This document shows, piece by piece, positions 16,857 through 25,716 of a stretch of 38,596 bases of DNA (position 1 is its first letter; each line of letters starts with the position of its first letter). The stretch covers positions 1-38,596 of the forward strand of contig NZ_JAMBNQ010000044.1 of the NCBI RefSeq assembly GCF_023715155.1, in the 5' to 3' direction. Both the position numbers and the translations under genes were made by a program. The stretch comes from Neobacillus mesonae. GTDB lineage: Bacteria; Bacillota; Bacilli; Bacillales; Cytobacillaceae. The notes under the pieces were generated by a model that worked only from the letters and a program-made list of their open reading frames with translations, was not told the DNA's origin and ran no database searches.

Positions 16857-18398
16857 ATGGGGAAAAGCATCTTAAAAACGTTAGTGAAGGTACTCAATAC
16901 AAAACCACATTTTAATGAACAATCTAATCAAGAAAGAATGGAATTAAAAGCACAGGATATCAGCACAAATTATGAACAAAACTTAGAGAACTTTAAGCAA
17001 ATTTTCAGCATACCCAAAAATGTTGATGTCAAAGTCCGGGAGTTTACGATCCGCGCCCTTAATCGGCATGCCTTTATTATTTATCTGAACACCATGACTG
17101 ATATAGAACTGATCCAGAAAAGTATTTTGATGCCGCTGATAGAAAACGAGCATGCAGCTGGGAAGATTCAGGATATCGTTTCCTTCCCCGTTGAAAAGAC
17201 CATCACCAATATTGGGGATATCACGGAAAACATCACAAGCGGTATTACTGCACTTATTGTCGATGGCGATCACCAATGCTATGTATTTGAAACATCGAAA
17301 GTACAAGGGCGCAGTATTGAAAAATCGGATAATGAAGTCATTGTTAGAGGGGCAAAAGAAGCTTTCAATGAAAAATTAGCCGATAATATGGGGTTAATCC
17401 GTAAAAAGATTAAAAATGAAAATTTAATTTTTGAGCATTTCATTGTTTCTAAACGGTCTAGAAACGATGTAATGCTTGTCTATGAAAAAGATTTGATTAA
17501 TCATGAGACTTTACATTCGCTAAAAGATAAATTGAAGGCCATTGAGGTGGATAGTGTTCTTGACTTAAGTCTATTAGAACAGTATTTAGAGGAACGGCCA
17601 AGATCCTTATTTCCTACCATTTTAAATACAGAACGGCCTGATCGGGCGGTTTCTTTTATTGAAGAAGGCCACATCGTTATTTTAATGTCCAATTCGCCAA
17701 ACTGTCTGGTCCTGCCAGCAACTTTTTGGTCCTTGTTCCATTCACCGGAAGATCACTATTTACGTGTGCCGTATGGTAATTTCATTCGAATTTTACGGCT
17801 AGTCGCTTTATTTATATCCATGTTTTCCTCATCCTTTTATATTGCCATTACAAATTATCATGTGGGGATGATTCCGCCTGACTTATTAATGGCGATTGCA
17901 GGGGCCAGGGAACGGGTCCCGTTTCCATCCATCATTGAAATTTTAATGATGGAAATTGCTTTTGAACTGATCAGAGAAGCTGGACTGCGGGTGCCATCCC
18001 CAATAGGTCCGACCATTGGGATTGTCGGTGCTTTAATTTTAGGACAGGCTGCTGTTCAAGCTAATGTCATCAGTCCGATTGTCATTATTGTGATCGCCCT
18101 GAGCGGCTTGAGCTCTTTTATCATTAGTGATACCAGCTTGAATTTTGCCATTCGTCTTTCCCGGTTTTTATTCATTTTTGCCGCAGGATTTATTGGGATT
18201 TATGGTTTTGGCGCATTAATTGTCCTTGGCCTTTTTTATTTAACATCATTAAAGTCGTTTGGCGTGCCCTATTTTGCACCGATGACACCGCATTTCTTCT
18301 CATCAAAGGATTTGATTATTCGTCATGTACCCATGAAGGAAAGATTTCGTCCAGGATATTTAAAACCGAAGGATATGGTGAAACAAAGAAAGGAATAG
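16857..18398 (+). CDS. GerA-family spore germinant receptor subunit A
   Basis: 513 aa. A soluble N-terminal region (1 to about 305) includes TSGITALIVDGD and RGAKEAFNE near 164-172. It is followed by at least four membrane helices starting at about 311 (ILRLVALFISMFSSSFYIAI). GMIPPDLLMAIAGARERVPF and REAGLRVPSPIGPTIGIVGALILG are the family's most conserved blocks. It sits in the inner spore membrane with subunits B and C and senses nutrients. It is the first gene of an A-B-C-D operon, with 7 bp to the next gene. Which of the GerA/GerB/GerK classes it belongs to cannot be settled by eye. A G-rich SD precedes the ATG. Forespore sigma-G control is expected, but I find no convincing promoter. Confidence 0.93.
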   Translation: MGKSILKTLVKVLNTKPHFNEQSNQERMELKAQDISTNYEQNLENFKQIFSIPKNVDVKVREFTIRALNRHAFIIYLNTMTDIELIQKSILMPLIENEHAAGKIQDIVSFPVEKTITNIGDITENITSGITALIVDGDHQCYVFETSKVQGRSIEKSDNEVIVRGAKEAFNEKLADNMGLIRKKIKNENLIFEHFIVSKRSRNDVMLVYEKDLINHETLHSLKDKLKAIEVDSVLDLSLLEQYLEERPRSLFPTILNTERPDRAVSFIEEGHIVILMSNSPNCLVLPATFWSLFHSPEDHYLRVPYGNFIRILRLVALFISMFSSSFYIAITNYHVGMIPPDLLMAIAGARERVPFPSIIEILMMEIAFELIREAGLRVPSPIGPTIGIVGALILGQAAVQANVISPIVIIVIALSGLSSFIISDTSLNFAIRLSRFLFIFAAGFIGIYGFGALIVLGLFYLTSLKSFGVPYFAPMTPHFFSSKDLIIRHVPMKERFRPGYLKPKDMVKQRKE

Positions 18399-18405
18399 CA
18401 ATCAG

Positions 18406-19515
18406 ATGAAGCAGAAGCCTGGAAAACTTGGTATTCGTGAATATGCAGCCATTGCAATTCTAATGGTTGGTTCTAAGGCAACAGAAGATACACCTGCTTT
18501 CTTGTATACTGGTAGTCAAAACGCAGCTTGGATGGTACCCATTCTGTCGGCGGTGGTATTCTTTGTCCCGCTTTTTTTATTAATTAAGACCATCTCCTTG
18601 TTTCAGGGAAAAAATCTTTTTTCTGTTATTCAGCAATTACTTGGAAAATATATAGGCTTCCTTGTCTGCCTGGTTATTTTTATCATTAGTTCATTGGGGA
18701 TTTCGTATGATTCCAGAACCTATATCGATATTATTAAGGCGTTTTACTTTAATTCCACGCCACACCTGGTCCTATATGCAATTCTGATGGCTATCTGTAC
18801 TTACGGAGCGAAGAAAGGAATTCAGCACATTGGTTCTGTATCCTATTTAATTGTTTTTTATACACTGTTATCTGGTTATTTTATTTTTATTATAAGTTTC
18901 CAAGATAGTAATTTTCAGGCCATACTGCCAATTTGGGGATCAGGCATACCTAGGATTTTTAAAGAAAGTATCCATCGGCTTCCTCTTTTTGCTGATTTTT
19001 TCTTATTGACCATGCTCATTCCTTACCTAAAGTCGAGTAAAGAATTCCGCAAAGGCACCTGGATTGCCTACAGTTATGTAACGATTCATATAAGTACGGC
19101 AATACTCATGTTTATCGTCCTGTTTGACCGATCCAGCGGTGCCATAGGTTACCCGTTTCATACGCTGATCCGTTATATTTCGTTAGGCAATTATATTCCA
19201 AATGTTGAAATTATTTTCTTTGTAATCTGGATTATGGGGGCATTCATTCGCTTTACAGCCTTTTTATATGTGAATGCCTTAATGTTTGGTTATATGTTTA
19301 AAATTAAGGACTTTGAATATTTAATTCCTTCGCTGGCAGCTATCTATTTAATGATTGGAATTATACCGGAATCATCAATGGATGTTAGTCATGACTTGAA
19401 GCCAATGGTTCAATCTGCTGCAGGACCAGCATTTGCTGCTATTTCTTTGATGGTATGGATTGCCGCCCTGTTAAAAGGAGAATTCAAACATGCTAAGAAT
19501 AAAAGTGGTTTGTGA
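18406..19515 (+). CDS. Spore germinant receptor subunit B (GerAB/APC-type permease)
   Basis: 369 aa, 10 hydrophobic segments. It starts with the family pattern LGIREYAAIAILMVGSKATEDTP and continues as an amino-acid-permease-like membrane protein (PHLVLYAILMAICTYGAKKG). In known receptors the B subunit binds the germinant. AAAGGAA lies before the ATG. Its last 26 bases overlap the start of subunit C, typical of translational coupling. Confidence 0.93.
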   Translation: MKQKPGKLGIREYAAIAILMVGSKATEDTPAFLYTGSQNAAWMVPILSAVVFFVPLFLLIKTISLFQGKNLFSVIQQLLGKYIGFLVCLVIFIISSLGISYDSRTYIDIIKAFYFNSTPHLVLYAILMAICTYGAKKGIQHIGSVSYLIVFYTLLSGYFIFIISFQDSNFQAILPIWGSGIPRIFKESIHRLPLFADFFLLTMLIPYLKSSKEFRKGTWIAYSYVTIHISTAILMFIVLFDRSSGAIGYPFHTLIRYISLGNYIPNVEIIFFVIWIMGAFIRFTAFLYVNALMFGYMFKIKDFEYLIPSLAAIYLMIGIIPESSMDVSHDLKPMVQSAAGPAFAAISLMVWIAALLKGEFKHAKNKSGL

Positions 19516-20737
19516 AATTTTAGTGATTTTCCTTATGATTTCCATTTTAACAGGCTGCTGGGATCGGGAAGAACTGGAGGATAGAGCCTATGTCATCGGG
19601 ATTGGGCTTGATCGTTCTGAGCATAAAGGAAAAATTCAAGTAACCATGCTGTTGGCTAATCCCGAAGTAGGAAGCGTACAGGGGGGCGGCGGCTCACCCG
19701 AAAAGCCTAGGGAGATTATTTCATTTGATGCCAATGATATCATTGCAGCCAAAGGGACGGTTAATTCCATTATTTCAAGAATTATCAGCTATGATCTGTT
19801 GAAAATCATCGTTGTCTCAGAGGAACTTGCAAGAGATTCTCGTTTTACTAGTATTATCTATGACATTATAAATGATAAAGAAATTCGAATGAATGCTTAC
19901 TTGGCTGTATCAAATGAAAAGGCAAGCGAGTATTTTTTAAAGAATAAACCGAGAATGGAAACAAGACCACATAAGTATTATCAATATATGATCCACCATG
20001 GGATTGAAAATGGATTAATTCCTGACTCGACCCTTTTTCGTTTTTTTACGACATTAGAAAGAGGATCAGACTTGTTTCTGGCAATGAACACAGCAGCTAA
20101 AAGGGAAAAAAGCCCAAGGTATAAAAGCGAGGATGAGTACACTGCCGGGCAAGTGGAGGCATCAGGGGAATTCGATGATACCCAATTTATCGGATCAGCG
20201 GTATTTAAAGATGGTGTTATGGTTGGAAAGATTAATGGTTTGGAAACCGTTCTTGCTAATGTTCTAGATGACTCGACGAACATCAAGGATTTATTGGTAG
20301 ATGTCCCCAATCCTTTTCCAGGAAGACGGAAACAGATAGCCGTAAGATTGATGAAGCGGGAAAAGAACAAAGTAAAAATGGACCTAAAAGGGGAACGTCC
20401 CCAAATTTTTATCACCATTCCATTAAGGGTGGTGCTTATGACAAACCCTTCAAAGGTTGATTTTTCCGAGAAAAGAAATCAGGAAATAATAAAGAAGGCC
20501 ATTAAAACCCATACTGAAAACTTATATGAAAAGCTGTTGCTGCACACCCAAAAAGAGTATAAAGAGGCACCATACCCGTTATCCTTTTATGCACGTAAAT
20601 ATTTTGGAACCATACAGGAATTTGAAAAATTCAATTGGGCGAAAAAATATCAAAACGCTGTTATACATATGAAGTCGGAAATTAAAATTATTGATTATGG
20701 AAAAAAACAGTCAGAAATAGATAAGGGGGAAAAATAG
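19490..20737 (+). CDS. Spore germinant receptor subunit C, Ger(x)C lipoprotein
   Basis: 415 aa. A hydrophobic signal ends in the lipobox ILTGC with lipidated Cys23, followed by the hallmark CWDREELEDRAYVIGIGLDR. SFDANDIIAAKGTVNSIISR and the C-terminal region (HTENLYEKLLLHTQKEYKEA) complete the usual three-domain C subunit. It is anchored on the outer face of the inner spore membrane. GGAG lies 9 bases before ATG 19490, within the subunit B gene. It ends one base before the fourth gene. Confidence 0.93.
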   Translation: MLRIKVVCEILVIFLMISILTGCWDREELEDRAYVIGIGLDRSEHKGKIQVTMLLANPEVGSVQGGGGSPEKPREIISFDANDIIAAKGTVNSIISRIISYDLLKIIVVSEELARDSRFTSIIYDIINDKEIRMNAYLAVSNEKASEYFLKNKPRMETRPHKYYQYMIHHGIENGLIPDSTLFRFFTTLERGSDLFLAMNTAAKREKSPRYKSEDEYTAGQVEASGEFDDTQFIGSAVFKDGVMVGKINGLETVLANVLDDSTNIKDLLVDVPNPFPGRRKQIAVRLMKREKNKVKMDLKGERPQIFITIPLRVVLMTNPSKVDFSEKRNQEIIKKAIKTHTENLYEKLLLHTQKEYKEAPYPLSFYARKYFGTIQEFEKFNWAKKYQNAVIHMKSEIKIIDYGKKQSEIDKGEK

Positions 20738-20738
20738 A

Positions 20739-20894
20739 TTGAAATGGATAACCATTATTATCCTGATAGGAATTATTGCTTATACAGTTGGCTTTGTCAT
20801 TAGCTTATGGCGGGAAAAACAAAAGTTGGGGGCGCTGGGTGTCCTTGTTCTGGTTATTGCCATTATAGTCCTGCCGTTTTTTTCGGTTCTCTAA
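20739..20894 (+). CDS. Small two-helix germinant receptor D-type subunit, 51 aa
   Basis: TTG start immediately after the subunit C stop (one base between), with GGGGGA about 8 bases upstream. The protein is MKWITIIILIGIIAYTVGFV, then ISLWREKQKLGALG and a second hydrophobic helix ending PFFSVL. So it has two membrane helices with a charged turn, no other domain. Small two-helix D proteins encoded at the end of ger operons and modulating germination rate are known in Bacillus subtilis and B. megaterium. Position, size and topology fit. Short enough to be missed by length-filtered gene calling. Confidence 0.8.
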   Translation: MKWITIIILIGIIAYTVGFVISLWREKQKLGALGVLVLVIAIIVLPFFSVL

Positions 20895-20921
20895 AATTTT
20901 ACAGGAAACCTATAAAGATAT

Positions 20922-20954
20922 GAACTCTGTGACAAATGGTCCGGGTTCTTTTTT
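20922..20954 (+). terminator. Probable terminator of the ger operon
   Basis: GAACTC/GGGTTC stem (with a G-T pair) around a loop of about 15 bases, followed by TTTTTT. The stem is weak, but the position, 28 bases after the operon, is right. Confidence 0.45.
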
Positions 20955-21128
20955 AATTCTGGTAAATAGGATGATTGCGCGTTAATATGGAACGACTATT
21001 AACGAGATTATCAAGGCGAATAAAATCCTTAGATCCTATCAACTTTCTCTTGGTGCTGTATTGATGATTCCTAGGGTTTATTCTTGAATATTTTAAACTC
21101 ATCAAGTTTGAGGTGAATTTGACTTCCA

Positions 21129-21380
21129 TCTTCACCCAGGACGCTCCAGTGCACAAAGAAGCAGTCGATGACTATCTAACTGCACTCGGGAGCCTTTCCA
21201 GTGCATATAGAGGGGGGTGATCGGCATCCTATCTGCACTCAGGATCCTTTCCGGTGCACATAGAAGGGGTAATTGATATCCTATCTGCACTCAGGATCCA
21301 CTCCAGTGCACATAGAAGGGGTGATCGGCATCCTATCTGCACTCGCCCCCTCTCCACTGCACTTAGATGCGGTATTGTGT
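21129..21380. repeat. 52-bp tandem array, about 4.5 units, palindromic
   Basis: TGCACTC anchors lie at 21181, 21234, 21286 and 21338 (steps 53, 52, 52). AGTGCAYA anchors at 21148 and 21200 are 52 apart. Each unit holds TGCACT, 13 bases often including GGATCC, then AGTGCA: a perfect 6-bp dyad. The remainder is CATAGAAGGGGTGATCGGCA-like followed by TCCTATC. It lies between the ger operon and the yetF-type gene. The preceding 20955-21128 has no gene that I can support. Confidence 0.9.
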
Positions 21381-21514
21381 ACCTTCCTAAAAGAATTTTA
21401 TAAAAAAATACAGTTCTATAGGTTTTCAAATTAGTAATGTCTTTATGAAGTCTCGATTAAATTCATCTGCCAATGGGAAAAGTAAGGGAAAATTGTTAAA
21501 AGGAGGTTTGCATA

Positions 21515-22108
21515 ATGGATTGGACGATTGTGTGGAAGTCCCTGCTTTTATTCTTTATTGGCCTGGTATTTTTACGATTATCAGGGAGAAAGTCCATTTC
21601 TCAAATGACGATTGCCCAAACGATTGTGATGATTTCAATTGGTACGATTATTGTCCAGCCGATTGTGGGAAAAAGTGTGGTAAGTACAACCATTGGAGCA
21701 GCTGTATTTATTGGATTAACTGTGATTTTGGAATTTTTGCAGCTAAGGTTTAATCCACTTGAAAAATTGATCACGGGAAAGTCAATGGTGGTAATTGAGA
21801 ATGGGACAATAGATGTTCAGCAGCTGACCAAGCTGAGGCTGTCGGTCGATCAATTAGAAATGAGGCTCCGGAATAAAGGGATTTCCAAGATTGAAGATGT
21901 GAAAACTGCAACACTTGAGCCAAATGGACAACTCGGGTATGAGCTGATGGAGGATGCAAAGCCGGTAACCATCGGGGAGTTAAAAAAAGTGCTGAATCTG
22001 TATTTCCCTCAAGGACAACAGTTTTCGACTGAGGCAGCTGCTAAGGATCACACGATTTTTAACGAAATAGAGCATCCGGAGGAAAACCACTCAGACTACC
22101 TTCAATAG
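21515..22108 (+). CDS. YetF-family (DUF421) membrane protein
   Basis: 197 aa. Three N-terminal hydrophobic segments, with the conserved VFLRLSGRKSISQMTIAQTI and GTIIVQPI between and around them. A cytoplasmic YetF domain follows: FNPLEKLITGKSMVVIENG, KLRLSVDQLEMRLRNKGI and LEPNGQLGYEL. Members are widespread in sporulating Bacilli, several being expressed in the forespore. Molecular role unknown. AAAGGAGG lies 8 bases before the ATG. The 70-residue domain after the helices is complete; the last 25 residues are an unconserved tail. Confidence 0.9.
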   Translation: MDWTIVWKSLLLFFIGLVFLRLSGRKSISQMTIAQTIVMISIGTIIVQPIVGKSVVSTTIGAAVFIGLTVILEFLQLRFNPLEKLITGKSMVVIENGTIDVQQLTKLRLSVDQLEMRLRNKGISKIEDVKTATLEPNGQLGYELMEDAKPVTIGELKKVLNLYFPQGQQFSTEAAAKDHTIFNEIEHPEENHSDYLQ

Positions 22109-22212
22109 GTGAGTATCTCCTTCGTATTTCGGAACACAAAACGTTCTTTTTTTTCAAATTTGTGGTAGAGTGAGAAAGTTCTATTAGATTATTGGCGGGA
22201 GAGCGATTAGCA

Positions 22213-23415
22213 ATGGAGAGTTGGAAACGAAATTTATGGATTTTATGGATAGGAGTTTTTTTCACTTCATCAAGCTTTTCGATGGTCATCCCGTTTTTAC
22301 CAATCTTTTTGCCGCAAATTGGTGTTACCAAGAATGTAGAAATGTGGTCAGGATTATTATTTAGTGCTGCCTTTTTTGCAGGTGCCATTGCCTCGCCTTT
22401 TTGGGGAAGTGTAGCTGATAAATACGGGCGAAAACCCATGATTATTAGGGCAGGATTTTGTTTGTTTATTATTTATACCTTGACGGCCTTTGTGACAAAT
22501 CCTTATCAGTTATTGATTTTGCGTATTTCTCAGGGGCTGTTGACCGGATTTGTTCCAGGCGCGATTGCCCTCATCGGAACGAATACACCGTCTAGGAATG
22601 TCGGATATGCTTTATCTATGATATCAACAGCTTCCGCAACCGGAAATATCGTCGGACCGTTGCTTGGCGGGGGAATTGCTCATTTGGTCGGCAACCGCTG
22701 GGCTTTCGGCAGTGCGGGGATTATTGTGCTGATATCGACCATCTTAGTTTTTCTTTGGGTAACAGAGGAGAACTTTACACCAAGTAAAAAACGGGGATCT
22801 GTTAAAAATGACTTTAAAGAGGCATGGAACAATAAGCCATTTATGATGGTTCTGCTTTTAACAGTTGTAACGGCCGGTTCTGTTATGACCATTGAACCAG
22901 TTCTTCCACTATATATAGTAAAATTAGGCGGATCTGCTGAAAATGCATCGTTATTAGCCGGGATTGTGTTCTCACTTCCGGGAATTGCCAGTACCTTGTT
23001 CGCACCATTTTGGGGAAAATGGGCAGATAAAGCAGGTTTTCAGCGTGTGCTTGTGATTGGACTTCTCGGAGGCGGAATCGGAACATTAGCACAGATTATG
23101 GTTAGTGAAATTATTGGTTTTTCTATTATCCGTTTTATCTATGGAATCTTCTTCTGTGCAGTTTTTCCTGCTTTAAATGGTCTTGTTGTGAAATCAACGG
23201 CTGAGAATTTCCGCGGCCGAGCATTCGGATTAAATCAAACGGCAAATCAAATCGGCGGTATGGTCGGCCCTATTATAGGCGGGTTCATCGGCGGTATTTT
23301 CCCAATATGGAGTGTTTTTGCGGTCACGGGAATTTTCCTTCTAACTGCCATGGTAGTGGCTTATTGGAAAGGGAAAGGGTTATCGAATACGGTTAAGCCA
23401 AGAACGAATGTTTAA
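22213..23415 (+). CDS. MFS multidrug-type efflux transporter
   Basis: 400 aa, about 12 hydrophobic helices, normal for drug:H+ antiporters. MFS motif A is GSVADKYGRKPM after helix 2. The drug-exporter-like motif SATGNIVGPLLGG is in helix 5. A second motif-A-like GKWADKAGFQRVLVIG starts the second half. LNQTANQIGGMVGPIIGGFI lies near the end. Start ATG 22213: GGGAG lies 10 bases upstream. An in-frame TTG at 22192 precedes the SD and is unlikely. Substrate unknown. No adjacent regulator. Confidence 0.88.
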   Translation: MESWKRNLWILWIGVFFTSSSFSMVIPFLPIFLPQIGVTKNVEMWSGLLFSAAFFAGAIASPFWGSVADKYGRKPMIIRAGFCLFIIYTLTAFVTNPYQLLILRISQGLLTGFVPGAIALIGTNTPSRNVGYALSMISTASATGNIVGPLLGGGIAHLVGNRWAFGSAGIIVLISTILVFLWVTEENFTPSKKRGSVKNDFKEAWNNKPFMMVLLLTVVTAGSVMTIEPVLPLYIVKLGGSAENASLLAGIVFSLPGIASTLFAPFWGKWADKAGFQRVLVIGLLGGGIGTLAQIMVSEIIGFSIIRFIYGIFFCAVFPALNGLVVKSTAENFRGRAFGLNQTANQIGGMVGPIIGGFIGGIFPIWSVFAVTGIFLLTAMVVAYWKGKGLSNTVKPRTNV

Positions 23416-23445
23416 TCCCATATTATTTTTTTCAATTAAAAAAGG

Positions 23446-23475
23446 TTTACTTCATCCCTATGTTTCTCCTATAAT
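23446..23475 (+). promoter_or_regulatory. Vegetative-type promoter for the YiaA/B gene
   Basis: TTTACT (23446-23451), 18-base spacer, TATAAT (23470-23475), about 42 bases before the GTG start. Confidence 0.6.
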
Positions 23476-23517
23476 ATGAATATTGACATAAATGGGATAT
23501 AAAGGGAGGAATTCCAA

Positions 23518-23778
23518 GTGCATCCAAAACATAAAAGAAGAAATACAATGGCCTTCACATTTTTAGCATATTTTACGCTTTTTGCTGGGGTCTTATTATT
23601 TGCGATAGGATTATATAATGCTGACTTGGAGTTGAATGAGAAGGGGTATTATATTGCTGTAATGCTGTTAGTCATTGTGGGATCGATTCTTACGCAGAAA
23701 GTAGTCAGAGATAATGCCGAGGATGATGAAATTATTGCTGAACAGCAGCGTAAAGCAGAAAGAAATGAGCAATTATAA
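23518..23778 (+). CDS. YiaA/YiaB two-helix domain protein, GTG start
   Basis: 86 aa. Helix 1 is FLAYFTLFAGVLLFAIGLY, then the conserved LNEKGYY. Helix 2 is IAVMLLVIVGSILTQ followed by KVVRDNAED, the pattern of the YiaA/B family of inner-membrane proteins of unknown function. The C-terminus is charged (EQQRKAERNEQ). GGGAGG lies 8 bases before the GTG. Own promoter and terminator. Confidence 0.8.
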   Translation: MHPKHKRRNTMAFTFLAYFTLFAGVLLFAIGLYNADLELNEKGYYIAVMLLVIVGSILTQKVVRDNAEDDEIIAEQQRKAERNEQL

Positions 23779-23801
23779 ATATAAAGAATACAAGTTCTAT
23801 T

Positions 23802-23842
23802 AAAACGCTTGGATGATATATGAATCCAGGCGTTATTTTTTT
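23802..23842 (+). terminator. Terminator of the YiaA/B gene
   Basis: AAAACGCTTGGAT pairs with ATCCAGGCGTT (one mismatch), followed by TATTTTTTT. Confidence 0.85.
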
Positions 23843-23962
23843 GCTGTATTTAGGAAAGGGCACCGCATAAGAGCGCAAATCAACAGGGTGATATTGTATA
23901 AAATTCCCAAGGAACGTAAAAGTTAAATTTAACTACAGATTGAGATGAGGAGCCTTGGGGTT

Positions 23963-25558
23963 ATGGAATTTGCAAATCTATTAGTAATAATTGAATTCTT
24001 TTGTATCGCATTATTAGTGCTGGCTGTTATTTTCTTTATTTGTTATTTGTTGATTTTTGACCGAAGACAAAAACAGCATTCGATTTTAAGAAATTATCCT
24101 GCATTGGGCCGGATCCGTTATTTTTTTGAAAAAATAGGGCCTGAAATGCGGCAATATTGGTTTAACGGTGATACAGAAGGAAAACCTTTTTCACGGGAAG
24201 ATTATGAGCACATAGTAAAGAGTGCGAAATATAAGCGGGCTGTCGTAGGATTTGGATCGAAGCGTGATTTTGATAAAGAAGGCTTTTTTGTGAGAAATGA
24301 CATGTTTCCAAAATTAACAGAAGAAATCAAAATGGACCGGGAAACGAAAGTGAATACAAAGAAATATCTTTTAATAAAGGATCCGCTGTTCACGGACAGA
24401 GAGGAAAAATGGCAGGACGATGAAGACCTTGCTAATTTACTCCATGATGACGATGCTGTCGTGATCGGCCCCAATACAAAATATCCTTTTGTAGTAAAAA
24501 GTTTGATTGGCATGTCGGCGATGAGCTACGGCGCACTAGGGAAAAATGCCATTACAGCATTATCTAAAGGCCTAGCCCTGGCAAAGGGGACCTGGATGAA
24601 TACGGGTGAGGGAGGCCTGTCACCTTATCATTTAGAAGGCGGCGTGGATATTATCATGCAAATCGGTCCAGGATTATTCGGCATTCGCGATGTCGATGGC
24701 AGTGTGGATTGGGATGAATTAAAACGAAAAAGTGAAATTCCCCAAATTAAAGCATTTGAAATTAAGCTTGCACAAGGCGCGAAAACACGGGGCGGCCATA
24801 TCGATGCGGAAAAGGTAAATCCGGAGATTGCGGAAATCCGTAAAGTGGAGCCTTATAAATCTGTTGACAGTCCCAATCGGTTTAAGCAATTTAGCGATAT
24901 TGCTTCCATGTGTGATTTCATTGAAAAAATTCGTGAGCATACTGGAAAGCCGGTTGGCATGAAGATTGTTATTGGCGGCAATGACAGTGCAGAGGAATTG
25001 GCTAAATATATGAAGGAAACCGGAAAGGGACCTGATTTTATTACGGTTGATGGCGGTGAAGGTGGAACCGGTGCGTCCTATCAGGAGTTAATTGACAGTG
25101 TCGGTCTGCCGATTAAATCTGCCCTCCCGATATTAGATTTAACCTTGAAAAAATATGGGGTGCGCGACCAGGTCAAAATCATTGCGTCAGGTAAATTATT
25201 TACTCCTGACCGGATTGCCATTGCTCTTGCAATGGGGGCGGATTTAGTGAATATTGCGCGTGGTTTTATGATTACAGTTGGCTGTATTCAAACATTAAAG
25301 TGCCACACCAATGCCTGTCCTGTAGGCGTGGCAACGACGGACCCTGAATTGCAAAAAGCACTGGTGATTGACGAAAAGAAATACCGGGTAGTCAACTATC
25401 TTGTCACATTGAGACATGGGCTGTTTCGCATTGCAGCAGCAGCAGGCTTGGATTCTCCAGTCCATTTCCGTCCTAAACATATATGTTATAAGGATGATAA
25501 GGGTGTTGTCGTTTCTTTAGAAAAAGTTCTAAAAAGTATAGAACAGCAAATTAGTTAA
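23963..25558 (+). CDS. yerD: FMN-binding glutamate-synthase-related protein (YerD-like)
   Basis: 531 aa. A membrane helix near residues 5-30 (FCIALLVLAVIFFICYLLIF) is followed by a GltB-type FMN/Fe-S synthase domain: SAMSYGALGKNAITALSKG, NTGEGGLSPYHLEGG, VIGGNDSAEELAKY and ITVDGGEGGTGASYQEL. C441-x5-C447-x4-C452 matches the 3Fe-4S cluster of glutamate synthase. The glutaminase domain is absent, so it is a stand-alone synthase-like oxidoreductase held at the membrane. True substrate is unproven. Start ATG 23963: AGGAG lies 10 bases upstream; an ATG at 23945 runs into that SD. Confidence 0.92.
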   Translation: MEFANLLVIIEFFCIALLVLAVIFFICYLLIFDRRQKQHSILRNYPALGRIRYFFEKIGPEMRQYWFNGDTEGKPFSREDYEHIVKSAKYKRAVVGFGSKRDFDKEGFFVRNDMFPKLTEEIKMDRETKVNTKKYLLIKDPLFTDREEKWQDDEDLANLLHDDDAVVIGPNTKYPFVVKSLIGMSAMSYGALGKNAITALSKGLALAKGTWMNTGEGGLSPYHLEGGVDIIMQIGPGLFGIRDVDGSVDWDELKRKSEIPQIKAFEIKLAQGAKTRGGHIDAEKVNPEIAEIRKVEPYKSVDSPNRFKQFSDIASMCDFIEKIREHTGKPVGMKIVIGGNDSAEELAKYMKETGKGPDFITVDGGEGGTGASYQELIDSVGLPIKSALPILDLTLKKYGVRDQVKIIASGKLFTPDRIAIALAMGADLVNIARGFMITVGCIQTLKCHTNACPVGVATTDPELQKALVIDEKKYRVVNYLVTLRHGLFRIAAAAGLDSPVHFRPKHICYKDDKGVVVSLEKVLKSIEQQIS

Positions 25559-25621
25559 AACCGGAAAACAGCGGAAATCTCTAACGGGTCTATTTTGGAG
25601 GAGCAGACAAGTAAAACTCAT

Positions 25622-25716
25622 AAAAAAAAATGCACTTGACCCCCGGAAGTTAGAATTTTTCACTCTACTTTTGGGGGTCAGTACCTTCATGTCTCCAATT
25701 CACAGTGCGCTTTTTT
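25622..25716 (+). terminator. Terminator of yerD, split by an insertion
   Basis: The outer arms AAAAAATGCACT (25625-25636) and AGTGCGCTTTTTT (25704-25716) pair as a normal intrinsic terminator, with one mismatch. The loop between them contains the inverted-repeat element at 25637-25680 and another 23 bases. Confidence 0.55.
25637..25680. mobile_element. 44-bp relic of two insertion-sequence ends
   Basis: TGACCCCCGGAAGTTAGA at the left and TCTACTTTTGGGGGTCA at the right are imperfect inverted repeats (8 outer bases perfect), separated by only about 9 bases. Their sequence resembles the terminal repeats of IS3-family (IS150-group) elements, which begin TGACCCCC-AAAGT. No transposase sequence lies between. 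It could be an end-to-end deletion product or a very small non-autonomous element. IS assignment is from memory of family ends. Confidence 0.5.

Noticed and set aside
20953..21156. 67-aa minus-strand ORF
   Set aside because: No SD and unlikely composition. It partly overlaps the repeat array.
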